64,000 bases of DNA from Seiridium cupressi (lineage: Eukaryota > Ascomycota > Sordariomycetes > Amphisphaeriales > Sporocadaceae): positions 54,829-118,828 of the forward strand of contig JARVKI010000123.1 of the NCBI GenBank assembly GCA_036674765.1. The letters run 5' to 3'. Shown here piece after piece: positions 10,585-22,716 of the stretch; position 1 is the stretch's first letter; each line of letters starts with the position of its first letter. A program made the position numbers and the translations under genes. The notes under the pieces were generated by a model that saw only the letters and a list, made by a program, of their open reading frames with translations, had not been told where the DNA came from and searched no databases.

Positions 10585-12615
10585 ATGGAGAAAATCACCG
10601 ACAAGATCGCCGCCCTGCCGGCCGACTCGGACTACTTTTCGCTCGAGTTCTTCCCGCCCAAGACGGCCATGGGTTTTTCGAACCTTCGCGACCGTCTCGA
10701 CCGTATGGCTCGAGCCTTGCGGCCCATGTTTGTGAACGTGACCTGGGGAGCTGGAGGCTCGACCGCCACGAAGTCGCTTGAGCTGGCCGAAATATGTCAA
10801 AGGGAGCTCAACTTGACAACTTGTCTGCATCTCACATGTACGAACATGAGCCGCAAGATGATAGATGGGGCATTAGAAGATGCGAAAGCGTTGGGAATAC
10901 GAAACATTTTGGCCCTGAGAGGCGATCCTCCACGGGCGGCAGAGTACCAAGACCCAAATGAGGATCCGGAGAATACTATCGACGAGGGCTTTGTGTGGGC
11001 TATCGATCTTGTTCAATACATCAAGAAGAACTACGGAGACTACTTCTGCGTCGGCGTGGCCGCATATCCAGAGGGGCACGCTGATGAAAGCCACCCTCAG
11101 GGTCAGAGCTTGGAGCATGATCTCCCCTATTTGGTCGAAAAGACCCAGGCCGGCGCGGACTTTCTCATGACTCAGCTTTTCTTCGATGTCGATGCCTACG
11201 ACAAGTTTGAGCGCACTTTGAGGGAGCACCCCAGCGGCGCTTTCAAAACCATACCCATTATACCGGGCCTGATGCCTATTCAGAGCTATCAGATGATCAA
11301 AAGAACGACCAAACTCAGTCATGCCCAGATCCCGGAATCCCTGATGGCTCGGCTAGACACGGTGAAGAAGGACGACGAAAAGGTCAAAAATGTTGGCGTG
11401 GACATAGTCAGTGAGATTGTCGAGAAGATCAAAGAGATTAAGAGCAGGACTCCTGGTCCAAGAGGATTCCACTTCTATACTCTCAATCTAGAAAAGGCCG
11501 TGTCTTTCATCATCGAGCGAACCAAACTCATCCCACCGGCAACACCGGAAGATTTGGAGGAAGAGGCTGTCGCCGACGATCTTTCGCCTGCCATCCCAAC
11601 TCTACAAGTTAACGGATCAGCCCGCGAGTCGCCCGTGGCTTCGCTCAGACGTAGTTCACGACGACATTCGTCGATTGGTTCGGATCCCCGCAACCGAGTC
11701 ATCGTCAGTGACAGGCCCTTATCGCATCCTGAATACGAGGCAAGCGCAATCGACGCCAGTGTGCCAGCTGAGCCGATTAACACACGGGCAAATACTCTGG
11801 CCATCTCCGAAGGGGAAGGCGTCCTAGGACGCGAAGCAACCTGGGATGATTTCCCCAATGGCAGATGGGGTGACGCACGATCTCCCGCCTACGGTGAAAT
11901 TGATGGATACGGTCCGACACTGCATGTGACCAATGCGCAGGCACTCAGCCTCTGGGGCGAGCCGAAGAAGCGAGAAGATATAAGCGAGTTGTTCGTGAAA
12001 CACCTTAGAGGAGAGCTCTCGGCGATCCCGTGGAGTGAGGAGGATCTCAATGCAGAGACGAGCACGATTGTGCCGCAACTCCTACAACTCAACTCGAAAG
12101 GCTGGTGGACGGTGGCTTCTCAGCCTGCAGTCAACGGTCTTCGATCGTCAGATTCAACATTTGGCTGGGGCCCACAGCAAGGCTTTGTGTTCCAGAAGGG
12201 GTTTGTCGAATTTTTTATCCCATCAGCAGAGTGGAAGGTTCTACTTGAGAAGCTCCAGAGCTCGGAAGTGCAGGATACCGTCTGCTTCTTCGCCGCCAAC
12301 GCGACCGGAGACTTTGTGTCCTCAGACATGACCGGCGGCCTTGGTGGCCAGGTCAAACAGACCAGCACCAATGCAGTGACATGGGGTGTATTTCCAGGAA
12401 AGGAGATCATAACTCCTACCATCATAGAAGAAGTGAGCTTCCGAGCGTGGAGTGAAGAAGCATTCGGCATCTTTGCCGAGTGGGCAAAGGTCTACAACAA
12501 GGGCACTGATAGCGCCAAGTTGCTCGAGAACACAAGGCGGGATTCTTGGTTGGTCAACATCATTCATCATGACTATGTTGACAAGGACGCACTATGGAAC
12601 CTTTTGCGTAGTTGA
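10585..12615 (+). CDS. MET12: Methylenetetrahydrofolate reductase, MET12 type
   Basis: Reduces 5,10-methylene-THF to 5-methyl-THF, the methyl donor for methionine synthesis, in the cytosol. A single 676-aa open frame without introns. The N-terminal catalytic barrel carries YFSLEFFPPKT, VTWGAGGSTA, ILALRGDPP and VGVAAYPEGH. A Ser/Arg-rich linker (about residues 330-410) precedes the C-terminal regulatory half with GREATWDDFPNGRWGD, SPAYGEIDGYGP and VTWGVFPGKEI. Fungi usually keep two MTHFRs; the phrases VTWGAGG, VAAYPEGH and the long serine linker match yeast Met12 better than Met13, the major enzyme in yeast. The second paralogue is not in this window. The gene is tail-to-tail with VPS54. Confidence 0.93.
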   Translation: MEKITDKIAALPADSDYFSLEFFPPKTAMGFSNLRDRLDRMARALRPMFVNVTWGAGGSTATKSLELAEICQRELNLTTCLHLTCTNMSRKMIDGALEDAKALGIRNILALRGDPPRAAEYQDPNEDPENTIDEGFVWAIDLVQYIKKNYGDYFCVGVAAYPEGHADESHPQGQSLEHDLPYLVEKTQAGADFLMTQLFFDVDAYDKFERTLREHPSGAFKTIPIIPGLMPIQSYQMIKRTTKLSHAQIPESLMARLDTVKKDDEKVKNVGVDIVSEIVEKIKEIKSRTPGPRGFHFYTLNLEKAVSFIIERTKLIPPATPEDLEEEAVADDLSPAIPTLQVNGSARESPVASLRRSSRRHSSIGSDPRNRVIVSDRPLSHPEYEASAIDASVPAEPINTRANTLAISEGEGVLGREATWDDFPNGRWGDARSPAYGEIDGYGPTLHVTNAQALSLWGEPKKREDISELFVKHLRGELSAIPWSEEDLNAETSTIVPQLLQLNSKGWWTVASQPAVNGLRSSDSTFGWGPQQGFVFQKGFVEFFIPSAEWKVLLEKLQSSEVQDTVCFFAANATGDFVSSDMTGGLGGQVKQTSTNAVTWGVFPGKEIITPTIIEEVSFRAWSEEAFGIFAEWAKVYNKGTDSAKLLENTRRDSWLVNIIHHDYVDKDALWNLLRS

Positions 12616-13033
12616 GATTGTCTGAGGTTCGGGAACATCTAGTGGTGATCTACTTGTAATAAATAGACATTGGCCACCACTCGCTTCGATCAATCTACTG
12701 TCTACTTTGTAGCTCAATCTCGTAACCTTTGTCGTATCCGCTCAACATAAATGACTGCCTGCCGATGAAGCCGATCACTGTAAGTCATCGACAAAGGTTA
12801 AGCTGTGGAGCAGGGGATTGAGTGCGAACATCGACTGTGCATGTTCAAGTGTTTGCTACTCGAATTGAATTACAAAGTTCGACTGTCTCAGCAATTTCAG
12901 CACAAAATGACCTCTCCACGGGCGGTCGAATTTCTCCATGAATCAAGCCAAGTGTAGAAAAGGACCTCTAGAACGCCAGCCTGTGCTTGACCGGACCATG
13001 CAACCAAGAACATAATAAATCTCTGATATCCTA
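12616..13033. other. Intergenic, convergent 3' ends
   Basis: 418 bp between the stop codons of MTHFR and VPS54. It should hold both polyadenylation regions; nothing else seen. Confidence 0.6.
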
Positions 13034-16000
13034 CTATTTTGAGTCGCCATCTTTCTTCCCAGACTCCTCCCCATTCGCCTCATCCTCTGTCTTCGCATGA
13101 TCCGTGCCTGCAGCGTCCGTCTTGTCCTTTTCTGGGACTGCTGGAGGAGGCGAGTCTATTTTCTTCGTATTGACGATATTGAGCAGATATTGTCCGGTAT
13201 CGCCAAACCCATCGAGTTTGGAGAGACGGCTGTCCAGGTAGTTTATGTCGGATTGCATACTGGTTTCAACTGGTTAGTTACACTACTTCCGGCTTGGCCT
13301 ACGAATAACTAACCGTTTGACACCAATGGCCTCCTTGACCTCAATTCCTTGAAGTGCGTTGCCAAGCTGTGTCTTGTAGCTGTCAAAGACCGGTACCATG
13401 ATCAAACGCACCGTGTCCTCTGGTAAATGCTTAGTCAACACCCGACGGAGCGTGATGGTATCCTTGGTTAATGTTTCCATATAAACGTTGACGCCAATCT
13501 CGCTATCGTCTTCAGGTCTCTCGTCCCAATCCAGTTGCTTCATGGTCTTGGTGTGTGCCGCTGCGCGACCAGTCATGATCTCAACCAGCTTGTCATAGAT
13601 GCTGTTCTGGTGTTCCTGGTAGAGTCGTTTCACCTTGTCAAACTCGCCCATTAGTGCAGATACGGAGGCATTGTTGACATTCGGGCCAGTGCCAGCGTGC
13701 CGCCTCACAAACTCGCGCACATGAGGTATCAGCGTCGATATGAAAGCTAATGCTTGGGCTGCCAGGGCGAGATGCCTGCTAGTAATATTTTTCAGGCCTG
13801 CGGAACGAGTAGCCCCAGCGCCGAGGATCAATTGTGTGCAGCGGCTGTTAAACAGCTGCAGATAGGCAATGAGCGAAGAGGAGATGTCTGACGCCATCGA
13901 AGGGATACCGGCTATCAGGTGCAGAAAATGTGACATGCCCTCTAAGCAAAGAATAGCAGAATTGGGCAGAATGAAGGTTTCGTCTTCGATGACGGCGCTT
14001 CGAGTCTTCTCCTTTGGCGCTGTGCCGTTGGACTCCGCACGCGGCCTTCCGTTTGAATTGGAATCCTCCTCCGAGTAAGGTGTCCAGATCTCCTTGCCTT
14101 CTGACCAGGCCGCCGCATCTTTTGTACTTGACTCGAGAATACAGTCGAGAAGGGCAGTATTTTTCTCTGTGAAGTCTTTCGCACTCCATTGGTCAGACTC
14201 CATCCCTTGAGCAAGCTTTTGCTTTTCTTGATCACCATGATGTTGTATGAAGTCTTTGATGTGCGTATTGACAATCGTTTTCAGGGCGGTTCCGCTTCGA
14301 CCGGAAAGCAATTCGCATTCATTTGCGAAGTACAGATTCAAGATGAAATATCTCAGAAACCATACTAGTGGTAGGTGTGAGCTCTGCTCCGACCTTACCC
14401 GCAATACTTTCACAATCTTGTCCTGTGAAATATCTACAGCCTGGCCGAGGAGATTTGCCATGTCCATTGTCAGGTGGATATCCTCTTGTAGATCTCGGTT
14501 GGCGCTATTCAGAGGGGGTGACTTCAATGGTGGCGGTGATCGGGCCCCTGAAGTCGGATCCGGCATCTCACCCATGGAGCTGGCAACGTCGAAGAGGACC
14601 TTGACCTGTGTCGTCAACCTCCGTAGCGTCTCAGCAACACTGATGTATATTTTCTGGAAAAGTTCTTCGGCATCCTGGTGATCCAATGCCCGTAGATTGC
14701 GCGCTAGTATTGATGATTTTTCCTGCTGTGAGAGTTTGCTCACGCTTGCGGTAGATGTCGAATTGATGGTCATGCTGTCGTCGTCGTTGGAGCTTGGAAG
14801 TGGGCGCCGAATCAAGCTCCGAATTTCGCGCAAGACAATATCACGGTATGACGCTATGGCTATCGTAACGTGTTTAGACTGGTGTAGTCCCATGACAATA
14901 GGCATGAGTTCTGAACGCAGCTTCTCAGTGGAGGCCAAATAAGCCGGAAATGCGGATGGATCTCTGCTATGTGCTCCGCGCGATCGCAGTGTTGAAGAGC
15001 TCCATCTCAGCAGAACTTCCTGGTTCGAGACCGTATCAACATGACGCCGGAGATCCCCGAGTAAAATATCGATGAGCTTGGACTCAAAGGCTTTACCGAT
15101 GCGAAATCTCAGAGTCGAAATATCGCCCGTCACACCTTGTAGAGCCGTTGCTTCTCTCAAGTCCAATAGAGGAAGTCCGTTATCCTGCTTGGATCCTGGG
15201 GCGGGTATTCTTTTGCGACCTGCGATCAGATTCTCCAAGGCTTCGATGTTATGAAGCGCCTTGTCCACCTCTCCCGCGTCAACTTGAGATTCACAAATTG
15301 TCACAGCTTCCACGATCTCCCGGAGTTGCTGTACGGCATTATTTAATTGCTGTAGATTTTCTCTGCGCCGGCGCTTCTGCACGATATCCAGTCCGTTGGT
15401 AGGAATCTCGCGATCGAGGGCCTCTAGTTCCTGGCGCAACGTCTTGATCCTGTCCACCGACTCGGCGGCTTCTGAATGAAGTTCTCTTAATGAGCCTAGC
15501 GCTGTAAAAAACGTTGTTGATGCAGTAGATATCGAGTTGATCAGGTGCATTTCAATGGTGTCCATGTACCATGACAACTTCTCTTGCAAAATTGCATTCG
15601 TAGCGAGGGCCTTCCGAGGCGCAGCTACACTGCCATTCGCAGCACTCTTGTCTTCTGTAGACCCTGGAGCTTGGCGAACAATCTCGGATCTTTCACTGAC
15701 TACATCGAATGTCCGAGGATTCTCGAGATGGAACTCTTCGTCGAAATAGACGTTCGGAATAGTGTTGAGAGGCGGCGGTCCTTGAATAGTTCTTCGGCCA
15801 AACCCCGAGCTGGATCTTCTGCGTATTTGAGGCGACTCCATGGGGGACATGGATGCCAACGATGCACTTGATCCTTTCCGAGAGCTCATCGGCCGTCCAC
15901 GGCCTATACCGGGCGTGAGATGACTGTCGTCTGCCAGCTCCGAAAACTCGGATCGCCTCCTGAAAATCTGATCTGCTCCATCATCCTCACTCTCTTTCAT

Positions 16001-16417
16001 CCGCCGCAGTTGCTCGTATAGTGCTCCAACCTGGGACAGGTATGGCTTAAACTCGGATGCGTCAATGCGTGGTATATTGGTCAATGTCACAGGTGGTATC
16101 TCCCTCGCGGTCGGCGGCTTGTGGGCGCTCGATGATGGAGCCGAGGTATGCGGTAACAATCCGGTCCGGACGATTGGGGGCTGCAGGAGTGTCGAGATAG
16201 CATTTTGACCGCTCTCGGATACTTGTTGGCCCCAGCTGGCGGTGGTGTCCAGGTGGCCTCCTATCGAATGTATGGAACTTGCATTGGAACCTCGCCTGTT
16301 CGCGGGATATGATGAGACAGAGCCTTGTCTGTGAAAGGGAAACTCGCCCCGGCCGTTCGGCGACAAGGGCGATGACAGACTGTCCATGGACATGCGCGCT
16401 TCCCGGTTGGAGAACAT
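13034..16417 (-). CDS. VPS54: GARP complex subunit VPS54
   Basis: Subunit of the Golgi-associated retrograde protein complex (Vps51-54), which tethers endosome-derived vesicles to the trans-Golgi. Exons 16417-13314 and 13259-13034 encode 1109 aa; the 54-nt intron has the branch CTAAC and rejoins ..EAIGVKRMQSDINYL. The Ser-rich disordered N-terminus (about 90 residues) is followed by a conserved ISTLLQPPIVRTGLLPHT segment and PPVTLTNIPRID. Coiled-coil rich helices occupy about residues 240-400, the Vps54-type domain lies in the second half (DIHLTMDMANLLGQAVD onward), and the acidic/Lys-rich tail lies beyond the intron. The gene is divergent from MCM5 across 726 bp. Confidence 0.9.
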
Positions 16418-17143
16418 GGCTCAGAGCCGAGAAGAGCCTCAGACTGCCGGGCAGCCTTGGGCTACGAAGGAAAGCCAGAGATGGCTGGCTGGTCGATGTG
16501 GCCTATGAAACTACCTGGAGATCATAGCTGTTCGAAATGCGACTGGGCGTTCCAAGCGCAGTCACTCCAGATAACCGAGGAATCGAGCGAGGGGTGACGC
16601 CACGAACAATGCAGAGAGCTTCCTAGACTTGAGGATGAGCAATGGCGCGAACTGCTTCGTTGTCGGGTCGGATGCCGAATGCTGGTGCTGCTTCTTGGAG
16701 CCACCTTGTGAGCTAATGTACGTACTCTAGGCTCCAGAGTCCATCAACAGCGTCAGCTTCCAGGGGCCCTACCTGTCGTGGTTAGCTCCATCCAAACGGT
16801 ACAGGTGGTCCAGTGCCGTTCCAAAGCTAGAAGCCAGGTAGGTACAATTGTCGTACCGGGGCCCACCTAGCTGAGACTCCTACGTGCAGGTGATGGCAGC
16901 TGCGCTACACGTCGCAAGCCGTCTTTAGACTACCTAGCGTCATGCAAGCACTTTGACGCGGTCCAGCCGAGGCGCGTCCTGAACGCGACGGGGTTTAATT
17001 AATCGACCTTTCCTCCTCAAGCGCCCCTCCTGAGCAAGCCCATCCACGCTTTGCGATCCGAATCTTCATCAACACTCCTCACGACTACCAATTCCACCGG
17101 ACTCGAGGTCGGTTCGAATACATACGTCGTACAGACCGCCACT
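16418..17143. other. Divergent promoter, VPS54 / MCM5
   Basis: 726 bp between the two start codons. It contains the cluster of ACGCG cores described separately; otherwise no feature recognised. Confidence 0.6.
16956..16988 (+). promoter_or_regulatory. Cluster of MCB-like ACGCG cores upstream of MCM5
   Basis: ACGCG at 16956-16960, its complement CGCGT at 16973-16977 and ACGCGA at 16983-16988: three cores in 33 bp, about 155-190 bp before the MCM5 ATG. ACGCG is the core of the MluI cell-cycle box bound by MBF, which drives G1/S expression of replication genes in yeasts. The position suits MCM5; binding is inferred only. Confidence 0.5.
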
Positions 17144-19466
17144 ATGGATCGCCAATCTGCGTATTCCGTCTCCGTCTTCAGCTCTGCCACGCAGGGTGCA
17201 GGCGAGGACACGAGACTGCAAGTCCAGGAGCAGCTGGTCAACTTCATCCTAAGCTTCAGACTCGACAACAAATTCGTCTACAGGCAAGTGTTTGGCTAGG
17301 TCTTCTTTCGAGCACCCATTCCTGACCGAATGCAGAGACCAACTCAAAGACAACGCCCTGCTCAAGAAGTTTTACTGCGATATCGACATCGGTGATCTGA
17401 TCAAGTACAACGATGAGCTTGCCCATCGCATGGTGTCAGAACCAGCTGAGATCATCCCACTGGTCAGCGACTTGCCAAAGCGCGCACTCGACGGCAACTG
17501 ACTCTGTCTTAGTTCGAAGCAGCGCTGAGGAAGTGCACACACCGTATCCTTTTCCCCCACGACCCGAAGGCTGTCATCCCTGAGCACCAACTTTTACTAC
17601 ATTCCACCGCCGAAGATGTCTCGATACGAAACCTAGACTCCATGACTATCGCCAGACTGGTTAGAGTCCCTGGTATAGTCATTGGCGCCTCGGTCATGTC
17701 GTCTAAAGCAACCGAGCTACATATTCAATGCCGAAATTGTATGCACAACGCCATTGTCCCGATTCTGGGTGGCTTCACTGGTGCCACTCTACCCAGACAG
17801 TGCGGCCGTCAAAGGGCTGCTGGCGATCCGGCCGAAAAGTGCCCTCTGGACCCGTATTTTGTTGTCCATGAGAAGTCTCAATTTGTTGATCAGCAGGTCA
17901 TCAAGCTGCAAGAAGCCCCAGATCAAGTCCCCGTCGGTGAACTCCCACGCCATGTTTTGATCTCAGCCGATCGATACCTCACCAACAGAGTCGTCCCTGG
18001 CTCAAGATGTACAGTTATGGGTATCTTCTCAATATATCAGAACAAAGCCTCCAAGAGCTCCGGTGGCGGTGCAGTAGCCATTCGGACCCCGTACTTGCGC
18101 GCTGTCGGAATCCAAACCGATGTCGACTCCACAGCTAAGGGTCTATCCATATTCACTGAAGAGGAGGAGCAAGAATTCCTAGAGTTGAGTCGACGACCCG
18201 ACCTCTACAATGTCATGGCCGACTCGATTGCCCCGTCCATCTACGGCAACCGAGATATCAAGAAGTCCATTCTGTGTCTGCTGCTTGGTGGTTCAAAAAA
18301 GATTTTGCCTGACGGAATGAAGCTGAGAGGAGACATCAACGTCCTCCTCCTTGGTGACCCCGGTACCGCAAAGTCGCAACTGCTGAAATTCGTGGAGAAG
18401 GCAGCCCCCATCTCTATTTACACATCGGGAAAGGGTTCTTCGGCTGCTGGTTTGACTGCGTCTGTGCAGCGCGACCATTCAACACGAGAGTTCTACCTTG
18501 AGGGTGGCGCCATGGTTCTCGCTGATGGTGGAGTCGTCTGTATTGATGAGTTCGACAAGATGCGTGATGAAGATCGTGTCGCCATTCACGAAGCTATGGA
18601 ACAGCAGACCATCTCCATCGCAAAGGCTGGCATCACCACGATCCTCAACGCCCGCACGTCAGTGCTTGCGGCAGCCAACCCCATCTTTGGCCGTTATGAC
18701 GATATGAAGACTCCTGGAGAAAATATCGACTTCCAGACAACTATCTTGTCTCGTTTTGATATGATCTTCATTGTGAAGGATGAGCATACAAGGGAAAAGG
18801 ACGAGCGAATCGCTAAGCACGTGATGGGTATTCACATGGGTGGTCGTGGTCTCGAGGAGCCAGTTGAAGGTGAAATTCCAGTCGAGAAGATGAAGCGTTA
18901 TCTCTCGTACTGTAAATCGTAAGTTGAACCAAGCAAATCCATGCTAGACCTCGGGCTAACGCTTGAAATATAGTCGCTGCGCTCCTCGTCTCTCGCCCGA
19001 AGCAGCAGAGAAACTTTCGTCTCATTTCGTCTCCATCCGCAAACAAGTCCACGCCTCTGAGATGGAAGCCAACACCCGTTCAAGTATTCCTATCACAGTC
19101 CGTCAGCTCGAAGCCATTGTCCGCATCACAGAATCACTTGCCAAACTTACTCTATCGCCCGTTGCTACAGAGCAACATGTTGACGAGGCTATTCGCTTGT
19201 TCTTATGTTCCACCATGGACGCTGTCAACCAGGGCAGCAACCAAGGTAGCCGCGAACTGAATGAGGAGGTCAACCGCATAGAGGCCGAGCTCAAGCGACG
19301 TCTGCCCATTGGCTGGAGCACGAGTTTGGCCACGCTCAGGCGGGAAATGGTTGAAGGCAAGGGATTCAGTGAGCAGGCGCTGAACAGAGCACTCATGATC
19401 CTGCAGAGGAGGGATACGATCATGTTCCGGAACCAGGGCGCGCAAGTATATAGAAATGGTGCATAG
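17144..19466 (+). CDS. MCM5: DNA replication licensing factor MCM5
   Basis: Subunit of the MCM2-7 replicative helicase. Exons 17144-17283, 17336-17462, 17513-18918 and 18974-19466 give 721 aa, the normal family length. Intron 1 begins GC rather than GT (AG|GCAAGT.. ..TGCAG); no GT donor nearby keeps frame, and the junction gives the expected [16 protein letters not shown]. Introns 2-4 region junctions rebuild [13 protein letters not shown] and [17 protein letters not shown] zinc-binding segment starts at CRNCMHN near residue 162 with later cysteines in PRQCGRQ and EKCPLD. Walker [12 protein letters not shown] lies near residue 370, Walker B CIDEFDKM near 432 and the arginine finger LSRFDMIF near 502. 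The conserved start is [13 protein letters not shown]. The upstream ACGCG cores suggest G1/S control. Confidence 0.95.
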
Positions 19467-19756
19467 TCTGGAGTTGAAGTTTTCCAGCAGCGTGGCCACG
19501 CGGCAATGATGTTCATAGGATGAAAGGAGTTCCGGTTCAGGGGTATCTGAGAATTGAGTTCACGAAGTCAAGGGTTGGTAAATGTCCGAGTCCAGGAAGG
19601 ATTTCGGTTAATGATGATACCATGTTACAAAGCAATGTGTATAAGTCTTTTCACCCCCAACGCCATCGCCTTGAATTACTTGATGTCACAGAGATTCCAC
19701 AAATTATTTTTCAATCATAGACTGCCTGTCTTTCTTGGCTGGGTATCGATCGATCC

Positions 19757-20569
19757 TTAGGTTTTCTTCGTCTCGTCCTTCCTCTTTACCGCCGGCAGGC
19801 TGAAGGACTTGCTCAATCCGCCCTTCACGGCCTTCCACAGCCCGTAGTCTTTCTCCTGGTTCCAAGTCAGCAATCCCACCCATGGCTGCACATTGTAGTG
19901 CAGCTTGAGCTTGATGTCGGTCGTCTCGGCGATCTTGCCGCTCGGGTGCGTGATCTGGTACTTTGGCTTCTGGTTCTTCAGCTGCAACAGGCCCCTGCTC
20001 TTGTCGACGGGCTTGCCGGCGGCGCTCTTGCGCAGCTTCTTCAGGGTGGCGGGGCCGATGTTGGCCAGGTGGTCGGACGAGGGCGCGGTGATGATGCTGT
20101 CCCAGATGACGGCGCTGTTGGTCTGGTTCTGGCTCGAGGGCGAGTCCCACTCGGCCGTCACGTAGACGAACAGCTGCTTCGTGTTCCAGGTGAAGAGCGA
20201 GGACAGGTCGGCGTCCATGGAGAACTTGATGATGGCGTACTCTTCCTTCTTGGGAGAGTAGTAGTGTGGCCGGCCCTGGACTCTGTAGAATCCAAATTAA
20301 CATCAGCAGGCCGGTCTTTCTCGTTATCTGAACAGGACAGAGAGCATGGTGCTTCGAACAGGGGGGGGGGGAGGAAGAAGCAAGGCAAGAGAGCGGGTCG
20401 AGAACAATCAATCACAGGACACATACACTTGGACGTTCGTCGTCTTAATGGTTGCGCTCGGTGTGCGCGGTGCTGTGAAGTCGGATGCCGCAATGATGGC
20501 GGCTACCACGAATGCGACGGTCGTGAAGAAGCCGAAGACATTCTGGATACGGGTGAGAGAGTTGTACAT
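19757..20569 (-). CDS. SPC3: Signal peptidase complex subunit SPC3
   Basis: The SPC22/23-type subunit of the ER signal peptidase complex, essential in yeast for the Sec11 activity that removes signal peptides. Exons 20569-20427 and 20282-19757 encode 222 aa. The 144-nt intron joins ..TIKTTNVQV to VQGRPHYYSPKKEEY, a hallmark of the family. A short cytosolic N-terminus (MYNSLTRIQNVF) precedes one membrane anchor (FGFFTTVAFVVAAIIAAS); the rest is lumenal. The motif FTWNTKQLFVYVTAEW is conserved. The lumenal tail ends in Lys-rich residues. The gene is convergent with MCM5, 290 bp away. Confidence 0.92.
20361..20371 (+). repeat. G11 homopolymer inside the SPC3 intron
   Basis: Eleven consecutive G on the plus strand (C11 in the SPC3 pre-mRNA), located in the intron. 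Such tracts slip easily and are frequent sequencing-error sites; here it is outside coding sequence. Confidence 0.9.
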
Positions 20570-21176
20570 CTTATTGACTTTCTCCGAGGCGGATCGATAC
20601 TGTCCTAACTCCCCTTCAAGAGGTAGGTGTGGTTATGTATTTGACTGACGAGACCACGCGCGTCAGTTGTCGGTCGTCGTGGGAGAATTGTAACTAATAA
20701 GTACCTAGCCATGTAAGTTCTAAGGCCACCTTTAACGTTTGGAGAAGCTGTCAGTCAGCCTTGCAACTTGCGCGCCCCACTACAGCTTCAGAGAGTACAT
20801 TAAGAGGTAGCTTTAGTTCACTTTACTGTGTTCAGAGCTTCGCGCAAGCATTCGAGCAAATAATTTGTTAGGCAGCGAAGTCAAATTCGATATCAAATGT
20901 TTAGTCTTGGCACGTTCTTGAGACGAATATTAAAGCTACAACGATACAGCCTCTGCTACCGATTGTTCCAGAGACTGAGGAGTTGGATCCGATACGGAGT
21001 GCATAACACAAAGACTGCATAAATATAAAGCAGCTTGTTAGACTTGTCTGCCGCAAATGCAATGACCTCTTGGAGCATTATGTATTCTGCCACACTCTCG
21101 ACTAGTCATCGTCAAGACATGGTCTTTCATGATCTTAGTATCTCTCATCTGAGCATCCTTACGAGCCTTACGATAC
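20570..21176. other. Intergenic
   Basis: 607 bp between the SPC3 start and the POM34 stop; contains the SPC3 promoter and the POM34 3' end. No further feature recognised. Confidence 0.6.
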
Positions 21177-22048
21177 TTAGCTAGCCCATGCATTGCCTGA
21201 ACCTCGTCTACCCCTTTCATACAACCATTTGTTGTTTAGTGCAACGGTGCTTCTCTTTCCATTCAGCGGGCTAGGACTTGGGCTGTCAGGCCCGCCGCCG
21301 AAGATGGATGTGCTTGCGCCAAAGCTCTTGCCTAACGAGCCTGGCGACCCTATCGAGCCTAGTGATGACCTTCGCGCACCATTTAGGGCCTTGTGGATAA
21401 GAGGGCTTCCAGCTGGAGAGAAAGCCGGGCCGTATGCTCCCAAGCCTCCACTGTTTCCTTCTGTAGGACTGCGGTAGGCTGAAGAACTGTCAAAGCCCGA
21501 GAAGCTCCTTTTGCTTCCCGTTGAGCCTGAAATGGATGGCGTGCGGGAATAGCGAGGCGGGGTGCTGTAGACCGACCCCGGCGTGGGAGGCGCAGAGGAA
21601 GGTTGAAGGCCTAGGAGTTTCCGTTGGCCTGGTGTCAGGGGAATGTCGGAAAGATCGTCTTTTGGTCGGACCAGGGGCAACAGGGCGACGCCAATGTTGA
21701 ATACAGGTGCGCAAAGAAACAGCCTATACGCCCAACTGATTGTGTTCGCAAGACCACCATATGGTCTGCAGTAGGTTAGCCGGATGACTAGCTGTTGCAA
21801 AGACGAGCTTGGACGTACGCGATAGGGGTGTATTTGTACACGATGGAGATCAGTGCAGTGGCAAGCGTAATTGCTGCGACATTCCATGCGATCTTCCTGA
21901 CATTCTTGTCGCTGAAATTACTGGCATTCTGCCGCCTTGTGATCTCCTGAAGGCGTGGATGTCTCCAGTTCCCAGGACTTTCTGGCGCAGGAGATGGGGC
22001 TGCTTTGGTCGGTGTCGATAACGTTTTTTGTAGCGTGGAAGAAGACAT
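21177..22048 (-). CDS. POM34: Nuclear pore membrane protein POM34
   Basis: Integral membrane nucleoporin of the pore membrane ring. Exons 22048-21819 and 21765-21177 give 272 aa; the 53-nt intron falls between YKYTPIA and [14 protein letters not shown]. Two membrane segments ([15 protein letters not shown] and [17 protein letters not shown]) are separated by a short loop, followed by [11 protein letters not shown] and a long Ser/Gly/Pro-rich tail that ends [19 protein letters not shown]. This order fits the fungal Nup-Pom34 family. An in-frame ATG ten codons upstream (22078) could be an alternative start; I prefer MSSSTLQK. Divergent from the ligase-like gene. Confidence 0.85.
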
Positions 22049-22716
22049 TTCTCTCGTCCTGTTGTTGGCTGAGCCCAATTCGCGGAGCTCCTACGGCGAT
22101 GTGACTCGTGTGAACGCCGAGTATAATGTAGTCGCCCGGTCGTTTTATTTAGCGATCAAGCCTGAGGCAGAGGATCCCGGACAGTGCAGAGAAGCAATTC
22201 GCAGACTGCGGAATTACAATCCTGGCTGTCTTGCTTGTTGTTTGTTAGTAGCTGTGGCGGTTAGTAACTTTTACAGTATGGCGCAAAGGCCGATTGTCGT
22301 CGTCGGCGGTGCCGTTGTTCGTTGGTCGCACGTTGAATGTTGAATGTTGTTTTCTTGCCATGGCTACGAAAACAATCACCATCGAGACGACCGCAATGCC
22401 GACAGTTGGCGGAAGGCTGTCATCAAGTGGCAGCGTCTCAAGGTAGAAATGCCCGAGCTCGGTCGCGGGTCTGGGGAGGGGCCATTGCAATAATCCCTGC
22501 AAGTGCCCTTAGCTACAGACATCATTCCCTTCACCCCACTTAGAGCCCGCCTGGTCCGGAGACCAACTGCCACCCAACCCGTAAACTGTCGGTTTCCGAA
22601 GCCAGTTACATCAAAGTCAGCATATGGTCGCTTCGGAATTGGCAACCTGACGTCTCACCTTCAACTAATCTCGCTTTTCAGTCTTCTCTGCTCAACGCCC
22701 GGTTGGATCTTTCATC
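22049..22716. other. Divergent promoter, POM34 / ligase-like gene
   Basis: 668 bp. A minus-strand frame at 22245-22502 encodes one hydrophobic segment but lacks an ATG, so I do not call it a gene. Confidence 0.55.

Noticed and set aside
19704..20411. 235-codon frame over SPC3
   Set aside because: Shadow of SPC3 in another frame crossing its intron.
22245..22502. Small membrane-protein frame in the POM34/ligase promoter
   Set aside because: No ATG start and a stop directly upstream; one hydrophobic segment is not enough.
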